The translations under genes and the position numbers were made by a program. A stretch of 64,000 nucleotides of DNA from Anastrepha obliqua. Lineage: Eukaryota > Arthropoda > Insecta > Diptera > Tephritidae. This document shows, one piece after another, positions 46,476 through 59,359 of the stretch. Numbering within the stretch: position 1 is the first letter of the stretch; the number at the start of each line of letters is the position of its first letter. The stretch covers positions 3,038,001-3,102,000 of the forward strand of contig NC_072896.1 in the NCBI RefSeq assembly GCF_027943255.1, read 5' to 3'. The notes under the pieces were generated by a model. It had not been told where the DNA came from. It did no database searches and saw nothing but the letters and a program-made list of their open reading frames with translations.

Positions 46476-49170
46476 TCTATATTTGCAATTTGTGATTGCA
46501 TTGCTCGCCACTCTTTGGTTTATTTTTTGCCTTAAGTAGCCCATGCCGCGTGTTTATAAGAAGAATTCAATAAATAATTTTAATTCGTTTTGTACTAAGA
46601 GACCAACGTTCAGTACTTTCCGCTTACACTCGGTTTTTTCTTTGATTACATACATACATAATTGGCGCTTACACCCTTGTTTTCACGGATTAAGTAGTCT
46701 AAAAGGCTATTCGATATTCCTGATACCCAGGATGAGTTTTTCTACTACTAACAATGTTTTTCTAGTTAGAATTTTCTTGTTACTTAATACTCACTAAAGC
46801 ACAAACACCAAACTTTGAAACTTTATGCAAAAAATATTGTAGAAAACTTCGTTCAATTTTTAACTTTTTAATATGAATTTGTAGCAAATTTTCGGGTACT
46901 CAGTGTCACGGCTCATAGAATTCTAGTAAAATAGGCGCAAGTTTTAGGCGGCTAAGAAATCTCTTGGATTTTTAACAATTTTTTCCTGGCGATTTTTCTA
47001 CTTTCTTCAGTATAAAAATTAATTTCTTGGGGGAAGAATACCCAACTGGTCTTACAAAACGAAACAAAATAAAAAAATTTTAAGAGAAACGCATTCCAAT
47101 TACAATGCATGTAAAGTCCGAAATATCATTTAATTAATTTATTAATTCAAAAATAATTATAATCTGTAATATAAAGAGTGCTATCGAAAAGTATGCACTA
47201 ATGATTTCATGTAACGAGAGTGGTGATGTACTTACAATTTTTCAAATTCCTTCATACATTTCCATGAAGTAATTCTATTTAACTCTCAAAATAAATTATT
47301 ATGGTAGGAAATGCAAACTAAAACCAAAAAAATGTTTGAAAGCTACATCGTTTTATTGTCATTACTTTCCTTTGTTGAAACGTTACTGTGCAATGGCTTA
47401 AATCCCCTTTCTAGGTCAGTTGCTCAGCAGCTCTCGAACTGTGTCACTCTACTTTGCCTTAGCCTTGAAAAGAAATTCAAGCCTTTCGTCTTCCATACAT
47501 TTCACCTCTCACTACCACTTTTCTTCTTTCTCTATGCTTTTTTCACGCATACTCACACAAATTTCCCCCATAATATATCTTTAGGTTTATATGTGTCTGC
47601 ACTTGTACGTATCTATACAAATTTGCACACCTTTCACGCTCGTGCGGTTGAAACTGAAAGTGGAAAATGTCAGCTGCTCTGTAATTGAAGCCACATCTAG
47701 CCAGACTTTCTTTACTTCACTTTTTACTTGACATAACTGCTCGCATATTTACTCTTCTCGCATCAAAGCTTTCTTAAATACCTTTGTTTGTCTGTTTGTT
47801 TACCAACACAAGTGCATTGGGAGTTTGAAATGTGCACAATGTATGACTATTGTTTGCATTTTCCTGAATGTCTTGCATTGTTTTACTAGCTCTTTTTCAC
47901 TTGAGATTTCTTTTTATTGTATTTTTTCTATGTGTATGTAAGTATATTTGTATATGGGAGTGTGTGTATGTGTTTTTGTCATTTATATTAGCTTTGGTCA
48001 CTCGCTGTAGCCAGTGCTGCCAAAGTCACATACCTTTCTGACCCAGTAAGCAGATTTTCATACTTCCCCGCTAGCAGCTGCTTTACGTTGCTTAACAACA
48101 ACGAACTTGTTTGCTTCGTGCACTCGTGGCGACATTGAGTTGCATATACATATAGAAAAGTGTGTGTGCTTTAGAGAAGGTGGGAGTGGTTGCATGTGGA
48201 AGACAGAAGGTGAATGAATATGTGGAGCAATGTGGGGGAAATTGTGTGGAAAGCTTGTTGACCCCTGTTTAGCAGTATTGGCTGATGCAATTGGCGGCTT
48301 GATGAAAACTGAAGTTGTGGTTGTTGTTATGCTGTGTTCGCTTATGTAAGTTAAACAACCCGGTTTACAGGGGCTAACAAAAAAATGACTCGGACTAGGC
48401 CGGTCTTTATTCGTTGCTGTATCTTTTACAACTGACTTTACAAATTATCTTAATTCCAAAACTAAGTCTAAAAGCTAAGCACGTGTGCTTCCAACGTGAT
48501 CGATATTCTCTCTGAAATTTCTTGAAAAACTTTTTGGTAGCGCGTGTGGAGTGTTGGGTTACCATTATATTTTTGTTGAGTTCTGTGAAGTATTGCGTTT
48601 GCTTATATAGCTGATGTTTTCTGTTTCGGAAAATTATACAATTTCTTAGACCTAGAAAGCAACTTCTATAAGTAAGTAGCTTCTTTTCAATGAAACTCAA
48701 AGAAAAAATATTACTGCATTCCGCTTAACATCTACTCGTTTATGAGTGCTTAGAAGTGGACTACATTTGTTAGGTCATATATACTTTTTGTAATATACAC
48801 ACCTAATGTTTAAGTATTTCGACACTTCATTTTTTAGAGAGTCTTTAGCAGACGAAAGGGGGAGGACTGCAACTAATAGTAGTATAAAAACTTTTATCAC
48901 TGCACATTCCGGCGAAAAAATCAGTTATCGGAGTTTCAGGGCCTCCTATGTAACCTTAAGCGAATGTGATCAAGGCCAGTGCATGTACAATAGAAGAGCC
49001 TGCTGTACACGTGCAATATCCTGCTTATCCACTTAGTATCAACAAGAGGTATCCGTTAGTTTGTGAAAGTAGTGTCTTTCTCCTTACCTCTTTTTTAACA
49101 ATCTACATCTTATCTTATCAAATAGTGCTAATAAAAACTCTATCTGCGTTCTTTAAAAAATAAAATAAAT
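46476..49170. other. Noncoding spacer or intron
   Basis: AT-rich to 47300; 47300-48400 looks single-copy with a GTGTGTATGTGTTTTTG patch near 47962. Open frames are low complexity. No gene or missing M2 exon identified. Confidence 0.4.
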
Positions 49171-49171
49171 A

Positions 49172-49475
49172 ACTGGCGCGTACACTTCAGTTCGATTTTG
49201 GCCGAGCTCCTCCTCTTCCTATTTGTGGTGTGGGTCTTGCTGTTACTCCATAAATGGAGGAACTTACAGTTTTGAGCAGACTCCGAACGGCAGATATTTT
49301 TTATGAGGAGCTTTTTCATGGTAGAAATACACTCGGAGGTTTACCATTGCCTGCCGAGGGGTGACCGCTATTAGAAAAATGTTTTTATATTATTTTATGT
49401 TCGTGCACGGAGATTCACACTCCCGAATGGTACTCACGCACCAACCCATTCGGTCACGGCAGTAATAGAACGCCT
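49172..49475 (-). mobile_element. tRNA-derived SINE, near-complete copy
   Basis: Minus strand. Head GTGACCGAATGGGTTGGTGCG, then AGTACCATTCGGGAGTG, body words CGGTCACCCCTCGGCAGGCA and TTCGGAGTCTGCTCAAAACT, and tail ...CGTGTACGCGCC. With 13079-13364 this is the best full-length copy. Confidence 0.85.
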
Positions 49476-49639
49476 TTGCGTTCTTTACTAACCTGAAATA
49501 ACCTTTTAAGAGGTCTGGTTCTGGTTACCTGGTTAGGTTTCTTTAGTCTAAGGAGTTCGACTGATCAATTTTGGGTCTCAAAGAATTCACCTCATAGAAG
49601 TTTTTACTATCATTGTTATTATTATTACTAGGCAATAAT

Positions 49640-50170
49640 GATCTGCTATATCTGATAAGGCGCAACGTACTTGATCGCAGTCTTCAAACTGGAAGCCTCT
49701 GATGAATTTCAGTAATTCTCAGTCTTTTTGTTCCATATCGTCTAAAGATTCGTAGTCACACCATCTAGGTGTACGAATCTTCGTTAAGTGACAACTGTAC
49801 ATACACAGAGAATGTGGTCTGGAGCTTTAACATCCAGTTCACGAAAACAGCAGGTTTTTCTAGTTCTAGCTTCCTGAGATGATAGCTAAGGCTGCAATGT
49901 CCCTTATAGTATGCAATAAGAGTTCGTAAGCCCTCTCTATCCAGGCTTAACAGCCCATATTATGGTCTTCTGGAGGGAAGGATAAACTGTTTAGACTGTC
50001 TCTCTTCATTTTTCCCCATTATGTTTCTTCAGCCTTTGATAAATTCCTCTATATGGGATTCTCTTTCACGAAATTTTTCTGATAGCGTCTAGCTTTGCAA
50101 GGCAGTTCATCTGTTACTGGCTATCATAACCTTCAAGTTCTGGTATCCAGCCCAACAAAACGGTGTTCTT
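49640..50170 (-). mobile_element. RNase H LINE 3' fragment
   Basis: Diverged copy of the part downstream of RNase H seen at 50320-50700 (shared pattern: lack of cysteine-rich reads is due to decay, but words such as AAGGCTGCAATGTCCCTTATAG match CAGGCTGCAATGACCTGTAAGG). It lies head to tail with the better copy at 50246-51260. Confidence 0.5.
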
Positions 50171-50245
50171 TGCTCCTTGGGTATTGACGGAATTGAGTAA
50201 AGTGAATAATAATAATTTTGTATGATTTTGGATGTTGTTATGTGA

Positions 50246-51260
50246 TTATTATTATTATTATTATTAGAAGGCCATTACGCACTGCGACCAGAGCTGATTT
50301 ATTGTGAAAGGCCTATTTTGCAACCCTAGAGTTTTAGGCTTTTTAGGAATTTTAGCACAGTTTTGGGTTTGTTGTTCCAAAGATTGCATGGAGATACTAC
50401 GATACCACCAAGGTGGTGGAGTCTTTGTCTGCCCAACGCAGGACATTCACAAAGCACATGTTCTGAGCTTTCTATGTTCATTTCGCAAAAGCGGCAGACA
50501 TTGGTCTCGGATAGACCAATATTGTTTAGATGATACCTCAGGCTGCAATGACCTGTAAGGTATCCGGTTAAAAGACGCAGATCTACTCTGTTTAGTGAGA
50601 GAAGTTTGTCAGATATTCCTTTGTTGGGACTTAGGAATAGTTTGGCTTGACGCTGACCGGCACAGTTTAGCCAGTGTGCGGCAAGTTTTCTTTCCTCCCA
50701 TTTCCTAAGGAATTCATTAATGTGGCCTTTTGTCAGTCCACAGAAAGGCTCAGGACCAGTAAGTTGCATATTTGCTCCTTGTTTTGCAAGGTCGTCAGCC
50801 ATTTCATTTCCCTCATGTCCTTCATGTCCCGGAATCCAACATAGTGTTACTGTGTTGAGGTTTCCTAACGTGTTTAAGAGGTTTAGGCAACCGTTTACCA
50901 ATTTAGAGGTGATGGTTGTTGATAGAAGGGCTTTTAAAGCCGCTTGGCTATCTGAAAGTATGTAGATGTGAGTGCCTCTCATTTTCCTTCTAAGGCATTC
51001 TCTCACACATATTTCAATGGCATGTATTTCTGCCTGGAATATTGTTGGGTAGGATCCCATCGGAATCGATTTTTTGAATTTGGGCCCATTGATTCCTGCC
51101 CCTGTTCTACCATTTTCCAATTTGGACCCATCAGTAAACCATAGCTGGGAGCCAGGTTTGAAAGTGATAGAGTTAGTTCTCCAGTCTGTTCGTTCATTGA
51201 TTATGACTTGGAAGTTCCTGAAGAGTATTGATTTGGGTGATAGTATATCATCCCTATGAA
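50246..51260 (-). mobile_element. I-like LINE 3' end with intact RNase H
   Basis: The minus-strand frame 51200-50326 is open through a full RNase H: LWFTDGSKLENGRTG, FQAEIHAIEIC, ILSDSQAALKAL, WIPGHEGHEGNEMADDLAK, so all four D-E-D-D residues are present. A C-terminal zinc knuckle follows (CRFCEMNIESSEHVLCEC). The 3' end carries a (TAA)n tail, plus-strand (ATT)n at 50246-50269, as in I-clade elements. The RT and 5' parts are missing. Confidence 0.8.
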
Positions 51261-51279
51261 GAATGGTTGTTATGTGATA

Positions 51280-51515
51280 CTGTAGTCCACTTAAGGCTGC
51301 CTGACTGTCTTATAAAATGCATATGTGCTTCGAAGTTGTGTTTCCTCTAAGATATTCTCTGCTACAGATTTCAGTGTCATGGATTTCTGCTTGAAAGTGT
51401 CTGGGATAACTGCCCTTGGGTATCGGTTTTTTATAGCTCGACTCAAAGACACCCGCACCAGTCCTACCATTCACAAGCTTCGAACCATTTGTATGCCGGA
51501 TTTGTAATAACATAA
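51280..51515 (-). mobile_element. RNase H LINE fragment
   Basis: Third related piece: the minus strand reads NGSKLVNGRTGAGVFESSYK, FQAEIHDTEIC and a truncated CILxDSQAALSGL-like end. It is a separate, more diverged copy of the start of RNase H abutting the copy at 50246-51260. Confidence 0.7.
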
Positions 51516-51519
51516 ATGC

Positions 51520-53944
51520 AGAATTGCCGAACTATTCCATTATCCCAATGAGCTTTATTTCATAATTCTATATAGAATGAAGTTATTCCCCTTATCATAT
51601 CTAAACTCCCCTTCAGCGTAAAAGTTCATGAGTCGAAGGTCAATAAATTTGAATGAAAATAGTAGCAAATAAATCAAACTTTAATAAATGCAAACCATTT
51701 CGGTGGCTCATCACTTCACATAATCGATAATAACGACATAGGTAGGCATGCCAACAAAGAGTGTTAAAAATAGCTCGATATTTACAATGACATCAAAAAT
51801 GTTGTATCAAAGGCAACTGCCCAGCAGGAAAACTTAATTAACTTAAAACTTTCTATACAAATGGAATATATTAAGGCTTTATGTTTTGAATTCAAAAGTA
51901 GCGCCATGTTTTATATGGGTTGTACGGCACCATTGGTTTTAAACTATTTAATTGGGTAAAGGTAAAGCAGATGGTACTGGTGGGGAACAAAAAAAAAAGA
52001 CGACACATCTGCTATCATCAGATAAGTAGCTAAAATTACCATACATAATTTTTTTCATGGTTAATTTTAATAAAGTAATTTATTGGGATGAAATTCCGTT
52101 TCATATTTCATTGCTTTCTTTCAAATAAGCAGTGGTCTTTAAATCAAATCTCATTGCAATGGAAAATATACTTGTATAACATAGGTTAGGAAGCGCATAC
52201 AGCTCTTCAGAATTAAATTAAGAAACAGCAGGAAAAAGAAAGTAAAAATTGAACCAGAATATTTCAAAACGATTTCAGTTTGTATGAAGTTAACAGCCCA
52301 ACACTGCCCGCTAAAATTTCGGAAGGCAACTTATGGGGCAAATTCCTCTTTCTAGAAGATTCAACGAAGAAAGCCAAAACCCCATAACACCTTAACAAAC
52401 AAATAGTATAAAGATATATTGTATTATTTTCTCCGATCAACTTTTGTAAGAATTTTTATTAAAGAGATATTAATTATATTGATTAAAGCAAGCAGTGGAG
52501 GCGCTTAAAGACCTTTCCTTTGCACAGCGTTTGCTTTCTATGATCGGCGTAGTTGAATGGCATCTCGCCTAAAGATATATATATAATGGCGATAATGGCA
52601 ATAAATGCGAAGTATAAGTATGTTTGTGTATAAGTATATTCCGTTACATTGTAGCACCACCACATATGGATAATTTATTGGATATTTATTATTATTGATT
52701 TCGTTATTTAGTTATTTATTTATCAATTTCAATTTTTTTTTTGTAAAAATGTACTACGTTCTATGGCAAATCCAAGTTTCAAACTTTGTACAAGATTTAT
52801 AAAACTTCGAACTATATTGATAAAAACTTCATAATTTTTAGTCACAATCTAAAATCGGCGTAACCTAGCAGAATTATATGTAGTCCACTTTTTTTGCTGA
52901 CGGCTTGGGTTATTTTCTTCCATATAAAAGGTGTAGAAAATTCGCAATACAATAAAATAGAGTATATTTTCTACGATCGAATTGTATAAGTGAAATGCAA
53001 AGAACGCGATGCATAACGTGCAAAGACTTCCTGAATACCTTCAGACTTACAAATATGACACGCTTTTAATTATAAATTTATTTTTTCCTAGCGGGTTATT
53101 ACAAATGCTTAAAACTCGTCTGAGCTAATAAATATGATTCAATAGAAATAGCGTTGACCCCGACTGTACCTTGAGACGTCACCAAAAAGGTTACTATAAA
53201 AAAGGGATTAAAAAATATTAGCTATTCACAATATTGCAAATTACAATAAATACAAAAAAAAAAAAAAAACAAACAGAAACCATGAATTTACCTTAGAGAT
53301 ATAGATTTGTAAAATACCGAAAATGTTTAATATATTATACAAAAATATTAATAATTATAAAAAATAATAACCCACATTAGGAGCATAATAGTTATGCAAA
53401 AATGTTTATTTAAAATTCTCATTCATAATTTCATATCTGTTTATCCCTGTCTATCTTCAGCAGTGGTCACCACTCAGCCATTTTCACACGAGTTTTTCCG
53501 CTCCTATAGCTTTGAACATATTGAAGTAGGTACAGAAGGCTGCTATACATAAACTGTGCCTAAGTTCTGCTATAAATACTTTAATACTTATAGATATGAA
53601 CAACTTTATAAGCATACAACACTGAATATTTACAAAATATATTTTGTGAGCATGCAAAGAAGATTTATTGGTTAGACGTTCATGTGTTAAGCTTCTGTAG
53701 AGCAAACAAATACTGGCTGTGTTCCAATGGTCAATGATCGGGATCTGAATAAAAATTGAACTGTTCTGCTGGTTTTGCATTTTACATTTTACATTTCATG
53801 CCGAATGCGGTCTTCTGCAAACAATTTTAATGCTAATGATGATGGCCCGGATTGTCGCTCGAGTGGGAATTGAGCGTGTTGGACAGAGTTTTCTTCCATA
53901 TTCTTCCAAATATTTCCGAAATATGCGCTTTATATGGAAGGAAT
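51520..53944. other. AT-rich noncoding spacer
   Basis: Long A/T tracts (for example 53250-53270). The minus-strand frame at 53484-53780 has no motif. Nothing else seen. Confidence 0.45.
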
Positions 53945-56900
53945 TTCTCAATCTTCTTCTTAATTGGCGCGATAACCGCTTACGCGATTTTGGCCGAGAT
54001 TAACAAAGCGCGCCAGTCGTTTCTTTCTCGTGCTAACCGGCGCCAGTTGGACACTCCAAGTGAAGCCAAGTCCTTCTCCACCTGACCTTTCCAACGCAGA
54101 GGAGGCCTTCCTCTTCCTCTACTACCACCAGCTGGTACCGCATCGAATACTTTCAAAGCCGGAGCGTTTGTATCCATTCGGACGACATGACCCAGCCAAC
54201 GAAGCCGCTGGATCTTTATTCGCTGCGCTATGCCTATGTCGTCGTAAAGCTCATACAGCTCATCGTTCCATCGTCTGCGATATTCGCCGTTGCCGACGTG
54301 CAAAGGTCCAAAAATCTTACGCAGAATCTTTCTCTCAAACACTCCAAGCGTCGCTTCATCGGATGTTGTCATCGTCCAAGCTTCTGCGCCATACGTTAGG
54401 ACGGGCATGATGAGAGTCTTGTAGAGTGTTAATTTTGTTCGTCGAGAGAGGACTTTACTGCTCAATTGCCTACTTAGTCCAAAGTAGCACTTGTTGGCAA
54501 GAGAGATTCTACGTTGGATTTCAAGGCTGACATTGTTATCGGTGTTAATGCTGGTTCCTAAATAAACGAAGTCTTTTACAACCTCAAAATTATAACTGTC
54601 AACAGTGACGTGGGTCCCGATACGCGAGTGCGCCGACTGTTTGTTTGAAAACAGGAGGTACTTCGTTTTGTCCTCGTTCACCACCAAACCCATTCGCTTT
54701 GCCTCTTTATCCAGTTTGGAGAAGGCAGAACTAACAGCGCGGTTGTTAAGGCCGATGATGTCAATATCATCGGCATACGCCAGCAATTGTACGCTCTTAT
54801 AAAAAATTGTGCCTGAGCGATTAAGTTCTGCGGCTCGTACGATGCTCTCCAACATCAGGTTAAAGAAGTCACACGACAGCGAGTCACCCTGTCTGAAACC
54901 TCGTTTGGTATCAAACGGCTCGGAGAGGTCCTTCCCAATTCTGACGGCGCTGCTGGTGTTGAGCAACGTCATCTTACATAGCCATATTAGTTTTGCGGGG
55001 ATACCAAATTCAGACATAGCGGCATACAGGTAACTCCTTTCCGTACTGTCGAATGCAGCTTTGAAGTCGACGAAAAGATGGTGTGTGTCGATTCTCCTTT
55101 CATGGGTCTTTTCCAAGATTTGGCGTATTGTGAATAGTTGGTCGATGGTAGACTTTCCAGGTCTGAAGCCACACTGATAAGGTCCAATCAGTTGGTTGAC
55201 GGTAGGTTTTCAGCCTTTCACACAATACGCTCGCTAGAACCTTTTAGACGATATTTAGAAGACTAATCCCGCGGTAATTGGCACAAATTGCAGGATCGCC
55301 TTTCTTATGGATTGGGCAGAGCACACTTAAATTCCAATCGGCAGGCATGCTTTCATCTGACCATATTTTGCATAGAAGCTGATGCATGCACCTTACCAGC
55401 TCCTCGCCGCCATGTTTGAATAGCTCACCCGGCAGTCCGTCGGCACCCACGGCTTTGTTGTTCTTTATCCGTGATATTGCTATTCTCACCTCGTCATGGT
55501 CGGGTAACGGAACGACAACTCCGTCGTCAACGATTGGGGTATCGGGATCTTCACATTCTCTATGACATGCGCAGCTGTCACCGTTTAACAGGTTCGAGAA
55601 GTGTTCCCTCCATAATTTAAGATTGCTCTGTACGTCAGTCACCAGATCGCCGTCTTTGTTCTTACAGGACAACGCCCCGGTCTTAAAACCTTCTGTAAGC
55701 CGCCGAATTTTCTGGTAAAATTTTCGGGCGTTGTTCCTATTGGCCAGCATCTCAAGCTCCTCGCACTCACGTATTTCGGCCTCTCGTTTCTTCTGTCGGA
55801 TAATACGTCTCTCTTCCTTTTTTAGCTCTCTGTAGCGATCCCACATGGCTCGCGTTGCGCCCGATCGCAGCGTGGCTCTATAGGCGGCATCTTTTCTTTC
55901 GGCGGCAGCATGACATTCCTCGTCGTACCAATTGTTTTTTCGGGCTCGCCGGAATCCGATTTCTTCTTCGGCGGCGGTACGTAGGGAACGAGAAATGTTG
56001 CTCCATTGCTCGCGCATGCCGGTGTGTTGGGCAGTGCTCTCCGAGAGCAGGAGTGAGAGTCGAGTGGCGAATCTTCTGGCTGTCTGTTGTGATTGCAGCT
56101 TTTCGATGTCGAACATTCTTTGCGTAGGTAGATGCACGTTTTTTGCTGCACAGAGGCGTGTGCGCAGTTTGGCTGCAACAAGGTAATGATCCGAGTCGAT
56201 ATTGGGTCCTCGGATCGTACGTACATCTAATACACTAGAAGCGTGTCTTCCATCTATCACAACATGATCGATCTGGCTTCGCGTTTTTCGAACTGGAGAC
56301 AGCCAGGTAGCTTGGTGAATCTTCTTATGCTGGAATCTGGTGCTACAGACTACCATGTTTCGGGCCCCGGCGAAGTCGATCAGCCTCTGTCCGTTACCGG
56401 ATGTTTCGTTGTGCAGGCTGAATTTTCCGACTGTGGGACCAAAAATTCCCTCCTTGCCCACCCTGGCGTTGAAGTCGCCAAGCACGATTTTTATGTCGTG
56501 GCGGGGGCAGCGCTCATAGGAACGTTCCAAGCGTTCATAGAAAGAATCCTTGGTCGCATCGTCCTTCTCTTCCGTCGGGGCGTGGGCGCAAATTAGCGAG
56601 ATGTTGAAAAATCGCGCTTAAATGCGGATTGTTGCGAGACGCTCGTCCACCGGAGTGAACGACAGTACTTGGCGACGAAGTCTCTCTCCCACAACAAATC
56701 CGACACCGAATTTGCGCTCCTTTACATGGCAGCTGTAGTAGACGTCGCAAGGTCCTATGTTTTTCTTACCTTGCCCCGTCCATCGCATCTCTTGGATGGC
56801 AGTGATGCCAGCCTTTACTCTCACGAGGACATCAACCAGCCGGGCAGAGGCACCTTCCCCATTAAGGGACCGGACATTCCAGGTGCATGCCCTCAAATCG

Positions 56901-57235
56901 TATTCCTTATTTCGTTTGCAGGGGTCGTCATCAGTGTTGGAAGTTCTCATCCGAGGCTTTGTTGCTGTTTTCATTGGGGGGGCTTTTTAAGTGGCGGGTC
57001 CCAAACCCAGCGCACAACCAGCTATGCTGGGATGCTTCGCCTTCTCACTTTAGCTCACTCCCGAACGGGTGTTCGGAAGCTAACCAGAGGATACGTGGGC
57101 TAATCCCGGACGTTGTGAGCTGCTTGAACCATATGTAGAAGAATCGTCCTGGCCACTCCCAAGTGAATGGCGATCAGTAACTTTCCCCACTTGCGTGGAC
57201 TTCTACACATGGAACCATCCTCCAATTTCTCAATA
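53945..57235 (-). mobile_element. RTE-clade LINE, near full length
   Basis: About 3.3 kb on the minus strand. Frame from 56974: endonuclease blocks TWNVRSLN, QEMRW, GDFNARVG and SDHYLVAAKL, then RT blocks NYRGISLLN, LFVDFKAAFDS, GFRQGDSLSCDFF and LLAYADDID, and the C-terminal LRWLGHVVRM ... GRGRPPLRW. One in-frame stop near 56619, another near 55245 and a frameshift at about 55205 are the only lesions seen; the segments 56530-55244 (428 codons) and 55116-53980 (378 codons) are otherwise open. The 3' end carries TTCTTC-type repeats (plus strand near 53951). The endonuclease resembles proteins often annotated as craniofacial development protein 2-like, which are RTE/BovB derived. Few lesions suggest recent insertion. 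Confidence 0.88.
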
Positions 57236-58301
57236 TCGTGTGTAAAAAAAAATGCCAAAAATATTCTTAAAATTTACACATTTACACATTTTCACTAAAA
57301 CGGTCTATAAAACTGCATATCCGAAAGTTTTCTGAAGGCTCTGGTAAAAAATTCAAATTTCTGTTGATCATTTTTCGAAATTAGCTAATTTTTGTGGATT
57401 TTGTAAAAAGTTAGGGACATCGATTTATAAGCATTTTGTAAAACAATAAACTATTCTTTTTTTATTATATAAAAAATTTACAAAAAATTTAATATAAGAA
57501 ATGTTATGAATATTGTGAAAAGATGAAGTGACTTATTTACGAGAACACAGGTGTAGCTTCTTTTAAAATTTGGGGGCTCGAAATTGACTTTAGAGCTATG
57601 CTCTAATGGAATTTCTTTTTATACGAAAAAAATAAAAAAATAAAAGAATACAAAAAATTAAAATATATAATAAAAAATTAAAATAAAAAAATAGTTTCAC
57701 TTACATTGGCCCGCCCTAATGCACAAGTATATTCGTTTCTCGGTAAATAACGATATTGTTATTTTTTCACAATTTCAGAATAAGGGTTTTATATGAAAAT
57801 ATTTGCATAAGGTTGCCACTTTTTTTAAAATATTTTATAATTAAAAGGTGGCATTTCTAAAAATATTTTGTAAGTGAATAAAATATCAGTGATAGATGTG
57901 AATGGTGTCTTTGCCGGCTATAATTATGAAACTAATGTTTGTTCCAAACAGGGTTGCCACTAATTTCAAATACATAGTTTTTTCTATAGTTAATATTTAG
58001 AATTAGAATAAGAGTAAAACATGTGAATAGTTGTGTGCGCAGGTAAAAATAGTATGTTAAAAAGCGTAATCTGGATGGATGATATATGTATGTATACGTA
58101 CATAACTTATATATGTATGGCTGGGTGCTATCCCTGCATACATAAAAATTAAATAAGAATAAGCTATAAATATTTTGGGACATATTTTTTGATAGAATTG
58201 TTTTGAAAAAGGGTTTGCTAGAGAAAAAGCAGAAAGCATATGATTTTGAGAAAGATGTTTGTTGTACATTGTTAGTGTGCAATTTAAAAAAAGGAGAAAT
58301 A
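57236..58301. other. AT-rich spacer with two minisatellite-like units
   Basis: Very A/T-rich around 57240-57700. GGTTGCCACT at 57809 and 57952 resembles the repeat units at 45523-46020. TTGGCCCGCCCTAATG near 57706 looks like a TIR-element tip without a partner. Confidence 0.4.
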
Positions 58302-59196
58302 AAGGGTGGTTAAGTGAAGGGCCGGTGTTGATTTTGAATAAAGTACAATTTTTTTAGGAAATTATTGTCATTTCTCCTTATTATGATAATATTGGTATGG
58401 CTCAATTACGTATGGAAAAAAATATCGGCCAACTGGCCGCCGCGGTCTCGGCGGCACATCTCCATCCGATGGTCCAAATTTTCGATGACGCTGAAGCATA
58501 ATTGAGGTTCTATGCCGTTAATGTGCCGAATTATCTCATCCTTTAGCTCTTGAATTGTTGCTGGCTTATCGACGTACACCTTTTCTTTCAAATAACCCCA
58601 AAGAAAGAAGTCCAACGGTGTCAAATCGCATGATCTTGGCGGTCAATTGACATCGCCGCGACGTGAGATTTTTGTCGCAAAAGAGCCATTGTTTCGTTAG
58701 CTGTGTGACAAGTGGTACCGTCCGGTTGAAACCACATATCGTCCACATCCATATCTTCCAATTCGGGCCATAAAAAGTTCGTTATCATCTCACGATAGCG
58801 AGCACTATTCACAGTAACTGCCTGGCCGGCCTCATTTTGGAAAAAATACGGCCCAATGATGCCGCCGGCCCATAAAGTGCACCAAACAGTCACTCTTTGT
58901 GGGTGCATTGGTTTTTCAGCAATCACTCTTGGATTATCATTCGCCCAAATGCGGCTTATTGACGAATCCACTGAGGTGAAAATGTGCCTCACGAAGTGCG
59001 CGATGTGCATTTTGATTTGAACACCCGTTTTCATAATAAGTCTGAATAACTTTAACGCGTTGCTCGATTGTGTATCTTTCCACGATTCAACTTGAATTAG
59101 TCTGAAATTGAAAAATGTCAAATGAAATGCAGAAAAAAACTTGACATTTAGGTGTGGTTTACATTCAACATCGGCCCTTGGAAGTTAACCACCCTC
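58302..59196 (-). mobile_element. Mariner-family element, about DD37D, dead
   Basis: 895 bp with inverted termini AAGGGTGGTTAA and TTAACCACCCTC and TA on both sides. Minus-strand frame 59121-58621 holds RIWANDNPRVIAEK, VTVWCTLWAGGIIGPYFF, MWFQPDGTTCHTANETM; the frame then shifts by one base at an A run and a Trp codon has become TGA before CDLTPLDFFLWGYLK (to 58406). The Asp-Asp spacing is 36 or 37, depending on how the indel is counted. The N-terminal DNA-binding part is deleted. The copy at 34074-34444 is a further deleted relative. Confidence 0.8.
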
Positions 59197-59359
59197 TATA
59201 TAAAAAGTTAAATAAAATATTGCATCTCTTTACCTCGAATGAGTTATTCTTGTAATATTATGTTCGCAACTAAGGTCTCACTGTTTCTTTTGATGAAAAT
59301 ACAATTTTATTCTGAAAAAATGGGTACAAGTGAATCATTGAACTATTACCCATCGCTGG

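Noticed and set aside
47311..47688. 125-codon frame with a hydrophobic start
   Set aside because: Low-complexity Leu/Phe/His-rich sequence, no homologous motif, and not matching the missing M2 exons.
50247..50268. (ATT)n as an independent microsatellite
   Set aside because: Its position at the 3' end of a minus-strand I-like LINE makes it the element's (TAA)n tail.
55822..56596. Several plus-strand frames of 84-134 codons
   Set aside because: Shadows of the RTE LINE open frame on the minus strand.
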